From Pantoea ananatis LMG 2665 (lineage in GTDB: Bacteria > Pseudomonadota > Gammaproteobacteria > Enterobacterales > Enterobacteriaceae), in assembly GCF_000710035.2 (NCBI RefSeq), contig NZ_JMJJ01000010.1, positions 124,001 to 188,000 on the forward strand: a DNA stretch of 64,000 bases, read 5' to 3'. A model generated the notes under the pieces. That model ran no database searches. It was not told the DNA's origin and saw only the letters and a list, made by a program, of their open reading frames with translations. Below, piece by piece: positions 18,204 through 27,001 of this stretch. The stretch's first letter is position 1. The number at the start of each line of letters is the position of its first letter. Both the position numbers and the translations under genes were made by a program.

Positions 18204-19364
18204 CTAGTGCGTTCCCGTTTTTCCCAGGTTGGCGTCAAAACGTGTCCAGCTTTCGGTCAGATCGATGACGCTGCGGGTTTTGCGCGCTTCATCAATCTTA
18301 ATGGCCGTCAGGCCGGCTTCCAGTGCGTCAACAACAGAAACTTTTAGCGGCGTTCCCTGCTTGACGTGCTTAACGATCTCTTCCGCCATTAAGGCATCGG
18401 CACCGTAATGACCGTCATAGGCGTTGCCGCTGTAGGCGGTTTCCACTTCTTTTTCGCCGGTGCGTGCGTTGTGCACGCGAAAATAGTTACGGACAAAATC
18501 GCCTTCAGCCATGCCGTCAGTGCCTATCACGCAGAACCGGCGGAATTCGTCCGGGACGTTGAGGTTAGCGTGAAAAGACAGCGTTGCGCCGCTGGCGTAC
18601 TCAATCAGGGCGGTCTGGTAATCGACAATATCGGCATCGCTGCTAAACACCGCGTCGGTACTCGACCAGCCGCTGGGCTTAGTGTGATAAATCTCAGACT
18701 GCTCGGTGATCGCACCTTGTGGTGCATGCTGAGGCGTGAACGACTTGCGTCCGCCAAAGCTGGCTACCCGAAGGGGGCGCTCCTGCATTAATCCCTGGTA
18801 GAGATCGATGTCGTGACAGCATTTTTCCAGAATATAAGGACCGGCATACTTTTCGAGCCTGCGCCAGTCGCGCTGGAAGAACGCGCCATGATAAGGCTTG
18901 ATATGTTCTGTCGCTTCAATAGAGGTGATTTCACCCAGGCGACGATCGTCACGTGCTGCCAGCAGATCGTGATAGAGCGGCGAGTAACGCAGCACCAGCC
19001 CTACCAGAATACGGTCTTCGCCATACTGCTGAACCAGTTTTGCCATCGCCATCGTTTGTTCTTCGTTAATCACGACAGGCTTTTCAGTAAACACAGTATA
19101 GCCTGCTGCCAGCGCCTGTGTGACATGCTCAAGATGCATAAAGTTAGGCGAGCCCACCAGCAGCAAATCAAAACCACCCTGTTGCAGCAGCGCCTCAACG
19201 GAATCGAACGCCTTGCCGGGATCGATGCCGAAACTGTGCAGATTCGGCAAACCGGCCGGTGCTGGATCGTAATAACCTACCAGCGAAAATTCGGTATCAG
19301 CCTTGTGAAACTCTTTAACGACATGAGAAAGACGAAAGCCGAGACCAATAATGCCTACTTTCAT
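18204..19364 (-). CDS. Gfo/Idh/MocA-family oxidoreductase
   Basis: 386 residues. N-terminal Rossmann fold MKVGIIGLGFRLSHVVKEF, the family EKP element (VFTEKPVVINEEQTMAMAKL), and a C-terminal domain with the catalytic-type GGPYILEKCCHDIDL segment (Lys/His/Asp positions). Such enzymes oxidise or epimerise sugars or cyclitols with NAD(P)H. The start at 19364 is preferred because 19 upstream in-frame codons lack a ribosome site while AGGGG precedes ATG 19364. It is divergent from the sugar kinase/ROK pair, suggesting it takes part in the same sugar pathway. The substrate is unknown. Confidence 0.85.
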   Translation of the reverse strand: MKVGIIGLGFRLSHVVKEFHKADTEFSLVGYYDPAPAGLPNLHSFGIDPGKAFDSVEALLQQGGFDLLLVGSPNFMHLEHVTQALAAGYTVFTEKPVVINEEQTMAMAKLVQQYGEDRILVGLVLRYSPLYHDLLAARDDRRLGEITSIEATEHIKPYHGAFFQRDWRRLEKYAGPYILEKCCHDIDLYQGLMQERPLRVASFGGRKSFTPQHAPQGAITEQSEIYHTKPSGWSSTDAVFSSDADIVDYQTALIEYASGATLSFHANLNVPDEFRRFCVIGTDGMAEGDFVRNYFRVHNARTGEKEVETAYSGNAYDGHYGADALMAEEIVKHVKQGTPLKVSVVDALEAGLTAIKIDEARKTRSVIDLTESWTRFDANLGKTGTH

Positions 19365-19638
19365 GGTAAACCCCTGATCCTGAATTCTGACAACGGTGAG
19401 TACGCCGCTGACGGGACGCAATGATGGAAAGACTGGCTACCAACTTATTACGACAGAAAAACTAATGTCAATAACGCGTTGTGTGATTTGCATACGTATT
19501 TTTAGGTATTTTATTGATTTTAAATAATAAATAGTTATTGTTTTTTGCCTATATTTATTTGTTATTGCGATTTAAGTTTTTTTCACCTATCGTTCGCAGA
19601 TTACAGAATCGAGATGCGTTTACGGCGGGAGGAAGCGC

Positions 19639-20514
19639 GTGCAATCACACTATCTCCTTGGTATTGATGGCGGCGGTACGCAGTGTCGTGCGCGGTTGAC
19701 CGACGCGAATGGCAACGTGCTGGCTCAGGCGGTGGGCGGCCCTGCCAACGTCTGGTCACAGTTTGATGCGGCTCTGAACTGCGTTGAGCAGCTCATGGCA
19801 GCCGTGCTGTCTCAGGCAGGGCTGACGCCAAAGGCGCTGGCGCAGACCTCGCTGGTGGCAGGATTAGCCGGTGCGAATGTGGCCTCGGTTAAGGCGCGCC
19901 TGACGCAATGGCAGCCTGCCTGCGCGACCGTGCAGGTGGTCAGCGATGTTGAGATTGCCTGCACCGGCGCCCATGCGGCGGCACCCGGTGCGGTTTTTAT
20001 TATTGGCACCGGTAGCCAGGGCGCAGCCTGGGATGGCGAGCGGTTTACGCTGCTGGGCGGCTGGGGATTCGCGCTGTCCGATCACGGCTCCGGCGCTGAG
20101 CTGGGGCGACGCGCGCTGCGGCTGGCATTACTGGCCCATGAAGCCATCGTTGACAGCACAGACTTTACCCACGGCCTGATGGCACAGTTTAACCACAGCC
20201 CGGAAACCATGTTGATGTGGACGCGAGAAGCTATGCCCGCCGACTGGGCGCGCGTGGTGCCTGATATTTTTGCCGCCGCGCACGCGGACGATCGTCATGC
20301 CGTGGATCTCCTGCAGCAGACTGCAAGCGATATTGGCTTAATGGTCAGCCGTCTCTCTACCATCAGTCAGGGATGCGTCGCCCTCATGGGCGGGCTGGCC
20401 ACACCGATTCAGCCCTGGCTGAGCGCGGAGAGTCAGGCCCGGCTGGTCGCTGCACAACACGATGCTCTGGACGGGGCATTAATGATGGCCCGGGCAAATC
20501 TGAGGACGCTATGA
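19639..20514 (+). CDS. BadF/BadG-type sugar kinase (N-acetylglucosamine/glucosamine kinase-like)
   Basis: 291 residues starting at GTG 19639 after GGAGG. ASKHA-fold marks: phosphate-1 LGIDGGGTQCRARL, phosphate-2 AVFIIGTGSQGAAW, and GWGFALSDHGSGAELGRRAL, the hallmark of the BadF/BadG/BcrA/BcrD group that includes bacterial GlcNAc and glucosamine kinases. It probably phosphorylates a (possibly amino) sugar delivered by the ABC system in this locus. The stop overlaps the ROK gene start by ATGA, so the two are coupled. Substrate assignment is inference. Confidence 0.82.
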   Translation: MQSHYLLGIDGGGTQCRARLTDANGNVLAQAVGGPANVWSQFDAALNCVEQLMAAVLSQAGLTPKALAQTSLVAGLAGANVASVKARLTQWQPACATVQVVSDVEIACTGAHAAAPGAVFIIGTGSQGAAWDGERFTLLGGWGFALSDHGSGAELGRRALRLALLAHEAIVDSTDFTHGLMAQFNHSPETMLMWTREAMPADWARVVPDIFAAAHADDRHAVDLLQQTASDIGLMVSRLSTISQGCVALMGGLATPIQPWLSAESQARLVAAQHDALDGALMMARANLRTL

Positions 20515-21629
20515 TTGCTCCAAACGTTACCGCGCGCATTCTTAGACTGATCGTGGAACATGCGCCTGTCAGCCAGTCTGACCTCAAGGTCCGAAGCGGA
20601 CTCAGCATGTCTACCGTCTCCCAGGCGACCAACCGACTGCTGGCGCAGGGCATCGTGCAGGAACTGGGGCTGCGCCGCGTATCAATGGGGCGGCCTAAAA
20701 CCTTGCTGGGGCTGAATCCCGATCGCGCCAGCGTCATTGGCATTCAGCTTAACGCCGAACGTAACCTGATCGTAATGACCGACCTCAGCGGCAATCTGCT
20801 GGGGGAACAGCAGATGCCTTCCGGCGCCATCACGCCACGACAGCTGGGCGATGCGCTGGCTAAATTTCTACGCGGCGTGGAAGAAAAACAGGTTGGCGCG
20901 ATTGGCCTGGCCTTATCCGGTTTAGTCGATGCCGAAAACGGCTACTGTATTCGTTCGAAAGTGCTCGACTGGGAGAATGTCCCTATCGCGCAGATGCTGG
21001 AAACACGCTTTTCCCTGCCGGTATTTATCGAAAACGATGCCAATGCGATGGCGATGGCCACCCTGGTGTTTGGCCAACTGGGCAACGCGCAGTCAGCGGT
21101 TATTGCGACTTACGGTAAAGGCATTGGCGCAGGCATTATTCTTAACCGCCGGCTGTATCGCGGGCGACATGGCAAAGCGGGCGAGATCGGTAACGGCCTG
21201 GTCGGCGATGGCTCGCTGCGTCTGCTCGAGGATGTGGCCTCGTCCCGGGCAATCCTGCAACGTGTCCAGCAGGATGAAGCGGGCGGTCCGCTAACGTTGC
21301 AGGCGCTCGATCAGCGGCCCACGGCCGAGGTGCTGAGCGCACTGGAAGAGGCGGGACGTGAACTGGGGATTTCCCTGGCCAATCTGTCGGTGGCGTACGA
21401 TCCTGACGTCGTGTTCCTGGCGATGGAACCGCACATGGCTTCACGTATTCTGCTGGACCACATTACCCAGAGTTTTCAGGCCTATCGTCTGAAGCTGACG
21501 CCACAGATGACACCGCTGCAGTTTCTGACAGAATCAAACCGCATGTGGGCGCTGGGCGCGGCAGGCTTTGCCGTGAATATGCTGCTCGATCTGCTGGCTG
21601 CCCAGGCGGATGAAGAACCCGTGACCTGA
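20511..21629 (+). CDS. ROK-family transcriptional repressor (NagC/Mlc-type)
   Basis: 372 residues from ATG 20511, which overlaps the kinase stop by ATGA. An N-terminal winged helix-turn-helix (HAPVSQSDLKVRSGLSMSTV followed by SQATNRLLAQGIV) precedes a ROK domain with FIENDANAMAMATLVFG and the GKAGEIGN-type segment. The classical ROK Zn site (GHxxxxxxxxxCxCGxxGC) is not visible: after GRHGKAGEIGNGLVGDG the Cys cluster is absent, a departure from Mlc/NagC. It is likely the local regulator of this sugar locus. Confidence 0.85.
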   Translation: MIAPNVTARILRLIVEHAPVSQSDLKVRSGLSMSTVSQATNRLLAQGIVQELGLRRVSMGRPKTLLGLNPDRASVIGIQLNAERNLIVMTDLSGNLLGEQQMPSGAITPRQLGDALAKFLRGVEEKQVGAIGLALSGLVDAENGYCIRSKVLDWENVPIAQMLETRFSLPVFIENDANAMAMATLVFGQLGNAQSAVIATYGKGIGAGIILNRRLYRGRHGKAGEIGNGLVGDGSLRLLEDVASSRAILQRVQQDEAGGPLTLQALDQRPTAEVLSALEEAGRELGISLANLSVAYDPDVVFLAMEPHMASRILLDHITQSFQAYRLKLTPQMTPLQFLTESNRMWALGAAGFAVNMLLDLLAAQADEEPVT

Positions 21630-21651
21630 CGGCGCCGCAGCGCCATCCTGT

Positions 21652-22743
21652 TTAACGCAGACGCTGCCCCTGCTCATCAAACAGCAGGCAGTGGTCTGCC
21701 GATAAACCCAGCCTGACCTCCACGCCTAAATCACGCCGTTGCGCCTCGCGCGCCTCAACAACCAGCATCTGTTCAATGCCTAAATCAAGGTAAAGATAAT
21801 TGGTGTGGCCGAGCATTTCGGCAAAGGAGAGCGTGCCGCTGAACTGACGTTCGGCTGGCGTTTCCGCGGCGGGCTGCATGTGCTCGGGACGAATGCCCAG
21901 GGTGACGCGCTGGCCCTCGCGGCAGGGCGCCGCAATCTTTAGCACCAGCTGCGTTATCTTCAAATCCGGCACGCGTAACTGCACCTCACCCTGACCCGTG
22001 GCGGTGACTTCGGCTTGGAGGAAATTCATCTTCGGCGAGCCGATAAAACCGGCCACAAACAGGTTGTCTGGGTCGCTGTATAACGCTAACGGCGCGCCAA
22101 CCTGTTCAATCCGTCCTTTGCGCAGCACCACGATACGATCGGCAAGCGTCATCGCCTCTGACTGATCGTGGGTCACATAAATCATGGTGTTGCCCAGCGA
22201 GGCGTGCAGGCGGGCAATCTCGATGCGCATTTGCAGACGCAGCTCGGCATCCAGGTTGGAGAGCGGCTCATCAAACAGGAAGATGCGCGGATGGCGAATA
22301 ATGGCGCGGCCAATGGCCACGCGCTGACGCTGGCCCCCGGAAAGCGCCCGTGGCAGGCGATCCAGCAGTTCGGTCAGGTGCAAGCGCGCGGCGGTTTGTT
22401 CAATTGCCTGGGCTATCTCGGCTTTCGGCTTTTTCATCACCTCAAGCGGATAGGCCAGATTACCGCGCACCGTCATGTTGGGATAAAGCGCATAAGACTG
22501 AAACACCATGGCGATGCCGCGTTCGGTTGCGGGCTGACGGGTCATGTCTTTATCGTCAATCAGCAATGTGCCGTCAGTAATTTCTTCCAGCCCGGCGATC
22601 ATCCGTAGCAGGGTAGATTTACCGCAGCCGGATGGCCCAACGAACACCACAAATTCGCCGCTGTTTACTCTGAGATCGACGCCGTGAATCACATCGATAT
22701 GGTCATAGGACTTCTTAACGTTCTGTAAGCGCAGGCTGGTCAT
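21652..22743 (-). CDS. ABC transporter ATPase, MalK/UgpC-type (CUT1 sugar importer)
   Basis: 363 residues from ATG 22743 (GAGAG just upstream). Walker [11 protein letters not shown] loop [12 protein letters not shown], signature [15 protein letters not shown], Walker [14 protein letters not shown] loop [16 protein letters not shown], then a C-terminal TOBE/regulatory domain with GIRPEHM. It energises a carbohydrate importer; the permeases and binding protein lie in the divergent operon at 23879-26964. It follows the GNAT gene by about 12 bases, so both form one unit. Confidence 0.93.
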   Translation of the reverse strand: MTSLRLQNVKKSYDHIDVIHGVDLRVNSGEFVVFVGPSGCGKSTLLRMIAGLEEITDGTLLIDDKDMTRQPATERGIAMVFQSYALYPNMTVRGNLAYPLEVMKKPKAEIAQAIEQTAARLHLTELLDRLPRALSGGQRQRVAIGRAIIRHPRIFLFDEPLSNLDAELRLQMRIEIARLHASLGNTMIYVTHDQSEAMTLADRIVVLRKGRIEQVGAPLALYSDPDNLFVAGFIGSPKMNFLQAEVTATGQGEVQLRVPDLKITQLVLKIAAPCREGQRVTLGIRPEHMQPAAETPAERQFSGTLSFAEMLGHTNYLYLDLGIEQMLVVEAREAQRRDLGVEVRLGLSADHCLLFDEQGQRLR

Positions 22744-22755
22744 AAACTCTCTCAC

Positions 22756-23355
22756 TTAAAGTAACTGGCCCATATATATGGCGTTGCTGCGCAGGATGTG
22801 GCTGAATCCCATGCGTTCATAGAACGCGCACACCTGTTCATTTTGCAGGCTGACGCCAAGGTGAACGCCTTTCACACCGGCCTGGCGTAGCGCAGCCAGT
22901 TCCTGTGCAATCATTCTGCGGCCCCAGCCGCCTTGCTGCACCGGCGGCAGCAGATTGATATGTAAATGCGCGGGCCACTGTGTCACCAGCTGCGCATCGG
23001 CACGTTCAGGCTGACGGATGCTGTCGAGAATTTTGCTGTCATAGGGGGCGCTGGCCGTGCGGTCACGGTATTTTTCCTGAAGCTGAGGCCACCAGTGCTG
23101 CTCAAGCTGCGCTTCAAAGGCACGGGTATCGGGCGTAGCGACAACATAGCCCATCACTTCGCCTTCCAGGTCCAGCACAAAGGCAAAATCCGGTGCAAAG
23201 CGGGCGTAGGGCACCGCAAAGCGCTGTCCGGGATACTCGGGATCGGAATAGTGGTTACGGGCATCCTTACCGGCATTGGCGGTTTCCAGACAGATGCGGT
23301 AAAGCGCTGAATAGTCCGACTCGGTGGCCGGACGAATGACACCTTGATTCGCCAT
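22756..23355 (-). CDS. GNAT-family acetyltransferase
   Basis: About 199 residues. The GNAT fold is seen at INLLPPVQQGGWGRRMIAQE (acetyl-CoA loop Q/RxxGxG/A) and LGVSLQNEQVCAFYERMGF (C-terminal NxxAxxFYxxxGF motif). ATG 23355 has GAGAG at suitable distance; ATG 23361 is too close to it. It is first in a two-gene unit with the sugar ABC ATPase and divergent from the binding protein, an unusual place for an acetyltransferase. An amino sugar substrate would fit the neighbouring BadF-type kinase, but this is inference. Confidence 0.8.
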   Translation of the reverse strand: MANQGVIRPATESDYSALYRICLETANAGKDARNHYSDPEYPGQRFAVPYARFAPDFAFVLDLEGEVMGYVVATPDTRAFEAQLEQHWWPQLQEKYRDRTASAPYDSKILDSIRQPERADAQLVTQWPAHLHINLLPPVQQGGWGRRMIAQELAALRQAGVKGVHLGVSLQNEQVCAFYERMGFSHILRSNAIYMGQLL

Positions 23356-23361
23356 CGTCAT

Positions 23362-23878
23362 CTCTCACAGGTCAGTAGTTGAACAACCTCACGGTAATGA
23401 AAGCTGACTTAGTTTTCAAGATGGAATAATTGCCCCACTATCCTGAACTCGCCTCCGCTCGGATCTTATTAGCTGACCAGGCCAGTCCCTGTGGGCTTCT
23501 GTCGCAGGCGGTGAACCGGCTGGCGGCAATCGTCAGAGGAAATAAAAAGTTAAAAATGTGAGCGTCATATGATTTTCATATTTTTTATCAGCAAGTTATT
23601 ACGCCATTTTGAGGCTGGTTTATCGTGCTGGCCGGCGGCGAACGGACACCGATAACGCGCCAGATTTGTACGGATTTCTCTCCGCTTATGCTGAGCGTTG
23701 CCCTGTCAGCGTGTTTTTTTGCGCAGGCTCACAACCTGGCAATTCCCACGGTGGGATGTTTGACTTTATTTTTTTATTAAAGTAACTATGAGTGAGAAGG
23801 TGATTTATGCGGCGACAGTCTGCGGGATTGCAGACCCTGTGAAGAAAGGATGCCCATCCTGTATTGGAGAAAGTGAGC
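23362..23878. other. Divergent promoter interval of the sugar locus
   Basis: About 500 bases without a supported gene between the GNAT-ATPase unit and the binding protein operon. An inverted repeat ACTTTA (23763-23768) / TAAAGT (23778-23783) with T-rich centre sits about 95 bases before the binding protein start and resembles the AT-rich sites used by ROK repressors. This is only a candidate operator. Confidence 0.35.
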
Positions 23879-25213
23879 ATGATGTCTGATTCCTCAGTTC
23901 GTTCGTTCCGTTTTCGCACTTCGGTTCGTAGCCTGTTGGCGGCGGGCTTGCTGATGGGCAGCGTTGCGCATGCCGACAGCACCGTTACCCTGAATGAATG
24001 GGATATCTACAGTTATCCTCAGCAAACGGCGGCCGTCGATGAAGGTATTAAAGACTTTTCCCAGCAAAACCCCGGTATCGTTATCAACCGGTCCGTGCAC
24101 TCCTTTGAAGACACGCGCATTCCTCTTAAGTTGGCCCTGACCGCAGGTGAAGGTCCGCAGATTGCCCAGGTGAATCAGGGCGGCGGCGATATGGGATCGC
24201 TGGTCAAAGACAAACTGCTGCTGCCGCTGGATAGCTATGCGGCCGAATACGGCTGGACCCAAAAATTCCCGGACTCCATTCTCAAGCGTAACCGCTGGTC
24301 TGACAGCGGCCAGTTTGGCAGCGGCAAGCTGTACGGCGTGGCCAGCCTCGGTGAAATGGTTGGCCTCTATTACAACAAGGCGCTGCTGGATAAGGCCGGT
24401 ATTGCGGTACCGAAAACCCTGAGCGAGCTTGACGCCGCAATGGCAAAACTCAAGCAGCAGGGCACGCCGCCAATGATGCTGGGTTTATTAGACGGCAACA
24501 TGGGGCAGCAGTTACTCAGTACGCTGTGGGAAGCGCAAATTGAAAGCAGCGACCGCAAAAAACTGGATGATTTGATTTACGACGTGGGCGGCACGTTCAA
24601 AGATGACAAGCTGAAAAAAGCGGCCACCATGATGAAAGGCTGGGCGGACAAAGGTTATCTGTTCCCGGGCTATCAGGGCATTGGTCATGATGATGCCGCC
24701 ACGTTATTCCAGAACGGTCAGTCTGCGTTCCTGGTGAGCGGAACCTGGTATCTGGGCCAGTTTAAAGACAACAAAGATATTCACTTCGCCGGTATGCCAG
24801 CCGGTGACGGCGTGAAGCAGCCGTTGATGGTCGGCGGAACCGATTTGGCCTTCTCGATGACCAGCATGGCGAAAACCAAAGCCCAGCAGGATGCCGCCGC
24901 CAAATTTATTAACTATATGGTGTCGGACAGCATGGCAAACCGCTGGCTGAACGTTGGCTTCCTGCCGGCCAGTACCAATAAAGACGCAAAAATCCCGGCG
25001 GATAATCCGCTGTTAGGCGAAGCCTGGCAGGTGTGGCTGAACCTGAATGCCTACGACGGTCTGGGCCATTATGTCGACTGGGCAACCCCGACCATGAACG
25101 CCGAACTGAATCAAAACGTTCAGCTGCTGCTGGCGGGCCGACAGACGGCTGAGCAGATGGTGATTAACTTCGATAACAACTATCAGCGTTACATGAAAAC
25201 CCTGAAACACTAA
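23879..25213 (+). CDS. Sugar ABC transporter substrate-binding protein (CUT1)
   Basis: 444 residues. Signal peptide with [20 protein letters not shown] then the mature start [13 protein letters not shown]. Cluster-B binding protein features: [40 protein letters not shown], the conserved [20 protein letters not shown] and a C-terminal helix. ATG 23879 has GGAGAAAG upstream. It binds oligo- or monosaccharides in the periplasm and delivers them to the two permeases that follow. The ligand is unknown; the GH28 gene in the operon suggests a uronate- or pectin-like saccharide. Confidence 0.9.
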   Translation: MMSDSSVRSFRFRTSVRSLLAAGLLMGSVAHADSTVTLNEWDIYSYPQQTAAVDEGIKDFSQQNPGIVINRSVHSFEDTRIPLKLALTAGEGPQIAQVNQGGGDMGSLVKDKLLLPLDSYAAEYGWTQKFPDSILKRNRWSDSGQFGSGKLYGVASLGEMVGLYYNKALLDKAGIAVPKTLSELDAAMAKLKQQGTPPMMLGLLDGNMGQQLLSTLWEAQIESSDRKKLDDLIYDVGGTFKDDKLKKAATMMKGWADKGYLFPGYQGIGHDDAATLFQNGQSAFLVSGTWYLGQFKDNKDIHFAGMPAGDGVKQPLMVGGTDLAFSMTSMAKTKAQQDAAAKFINYMVSDSMANRWLNVGFLPASTNKDAKIPADNPLLGEAWQVWLNLNAYDGLGHYVDWATPTMNAELNQNVQLLLAGRQTAEQMVINFDNNYQRYMKTLKH

Positions 25214-25220
25214 GCCGGTT

Positions 25221-25243
25221 GCCCGGCAGCGAACCTGCCGGGC
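25221..25243 (+). terminator. Intercistronic stem-loop after binding protein gene
   Basis: A 9-bp perfect GC-rich stem (GCCCGGCAG, 25221-25229, with 25235-25243) and 5-base loop without a T-run. In this position such hairpins protect the upstream mRNA and partly terminate, giving more binding protein than permease. Confidence 0.6.
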
Positions 25244-25276
25244 CTGAATGTCGCTCTGACTACGACGAGTACGGTT

Positions 25277-26149
25277 ATGTTGAATCAAAGCAGTTGGCGT
25301 AATTTTCTCTATCTTCTTCCCGCAGTCCTGGTTTATGGCCTGTTTCTGCTGTTACCGCTGCTCGCGTCGTTGGGAATCAGCTTTACCGAGTGGGATGGCA
25401 CCTCGCGGCCAGTTTTCGCGGGCATCAGTAACTACCTGCGTATGTTCAGCGATCCGGTCTTCTGGATTGCCCTTGGCAATAACGCCATTCTGATGCTGTT
25501 TTATACTCTCCTGCCGATTGGCGTGGGGCTGCTGCTGTGCAGCTTTCTGTATGAAACCCGAAACAACACCGAGCGCAGCGTACTGCGCATCCTGTTCTTT
25601 CTGCCTTATATCATGCCGATGGCGGTTCTCGGCGTAGTGTGGCGCTGGCTGTACAACCCGGCCTTTGGCCCCATCGATCAGGTCCTGCGCGCCATCGGAT
25701 TGCCGCAGTTGGCGATGTCCTGGCTCGGGGATTTTACCTGGGCTCTGCCGGCCGTCGGCATGGTCGCCACCTGGTACTTTTTTGGTTTCTGTCTGGTGCT
25801 GTTTATGGCGGGACTGCAGAGAATGGATCCGTCCCTGCTTGAAGCGGCGGACCTGGATGGCTCCTCGCGCCGCCAGAAGTTTATGCGCATTACGCTGCCG
25901 GGACTGCGTCCGGAGCTGCGCATCGCGCTGTTGCTGACGGTCATCGCCAGTCTGAAGGCGTTCGATTTGGTGTACGTAATGACGCAGGGCGGCCCTGGCA
26001 CCTCCACCATGGTGACCAATATCTTTATGTACAAGCAGGGCTTTGATCTGCATTACTTCGGCTATGCCTCATCGGTTGCCGTATTCAGTATGGTCATTGT
26101 GTTAGGGCTTAACTACCTGATCCATCTGGCATTGAAGGAACGTTACTGA
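25277..26149 (+). CDS. Sugar ABC transporter permease (MalF/UgpA-type)
   Basis: 290 residues with six TM segments and the EAA loop read as EAADLDGSSRRQKFMRITLP, which contacts the ATPase. The N-terminus FLYLLPAVLVYGLFLLLPLL is typical of CUT1 first permeases. The last base of its stop (TGATG) is the first base of the next permease start. Confidence 0.93.
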   Translation: MLNQSSWRNFLYLLPAVLVYGLFLLLPLLASLGISFTEWDGTSRPVFAGISNYLRMFSDPVFWIALGNNAILMLFYTLLPIGVGLLLCSFLYETRNNTERSVLRILFFLPYIMPMAVLGVVWRWLYNPAFGPIDQVLRAIGLPQLAMSWLGDFTWALPAVGMVATWYFFGFCLVLFMAGLQRMDPSLLEAADLDGSSRRQKFMRITLPGLRPELRIALLLTVIASLKAFDLVYVMTQGGPGTSTMVTNIFMYKQGFDLHYFGYASSVAVFSMVIVLGLNYLIHLALKERY

Positions 26150-26964
26150 TGAAAAGCACACCGATCATTTCTCGTGCGCTGATCTGGATTGTGGCGCTGA
26201 TGACCATCATGCCGTTTTTAATGGCGTTGATGACCTCGTTTAAAACGCAGATGGAGCTGTTTCAGGGCGTGTTTCATTTACCCGCCTCACTGAATGTCAA
26301 AAACTACATCACCGCCTGGCAGCAGGGACACTTTAACGTTTACTTTATGAACTCGGTGCTGGTGGTGTTTCCGGTGGTGCTGAGCAGTATTTTACTGGGT
26401 ATTCTGGCCGGATTTGGCTTTGCCTTACTGAAAATTCCGGGCAAGAAAGTGGTGGCGGCCATGCTGGCGCTGGGCATGGTGCTGCCGAGTGAAGCCTTTA
26501 TTATTCCGCTCTATCATGAACTGCACTGGATGGGGCTGACCAACACCTATCTGGCCCTGATTCTGCCGCAGGTTGCGCTGTCGCTGCCGTTTACTACCCT
26601 GATGATTGCCAGCGCTTTCCAGCAGGTGCCTAAAGAGTTAGTCGAGGCGGCGGTGATGGATGGCGCGCCTCGCATTAAAATCCTGTGGGGGATTTTAGTT
26701 CCGGCCATCTGGCCCACGATCTCCACGCTGGCCCTGCTGTTGTTTATCTGGACGTGGAACGAATTCCTTATTCCGTTGATTTTGGTCAACAAAGATGAGC
26801 TGCGAACCTTGCCCATTGGCATGATGTTTTTCCAGAATAAGAACACCATTGATATCCCGGTGCTGATGGCTGGCGCGATGATCGTTATCATGCCGCTTAT
26901 CGTGGTTTTCCTGTTTTTCCAGCGCAAGTTTATCAGCGGCGTAACGGAAGGTGCGGTGAAGTAA
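26149..26964 (+). CDS. Sugar ABC transporter permease (MalG/UgpE-type)
   Basis: 271 residues with six TM segments and EAA loop ELVEAAVMDGAPRIKILWGI. The start overlaps the previous stop by one base, so the heterodimer partners are coupled. Together with 25277-26149, the ATPase at 21652 and the binding protein it forms a complete CUT1 importer. Confidence 0.93.
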   Translation: MKSTPIISRALIWIVALMTIMPFLMALMTSFKTQMELFQGVFHLPASLNVKNYITAWQQGHFNVYFMNSVLVVFPVVLSSILLGILAGFGFALLKIPGKKVVAAMLALGMVLPSEAFIIPLYHELHWMGLTNTYLALILPQVALSLPFTTLMIASAFQQVPKELVEAAVMDGAPRIKILWGILVPAIWPTISTLALLLFIWTWNEFLIPLILVNKDELRTLPIGMMFFQNKNTIDIPVLMAGAMIVIMPLIVVFLFFQRKFISGVTEGAVK

Positions 26965-27001
26965 GCGCACCGGTTCATCTCTCATTCACTAAGGCCGGAC
27001 G

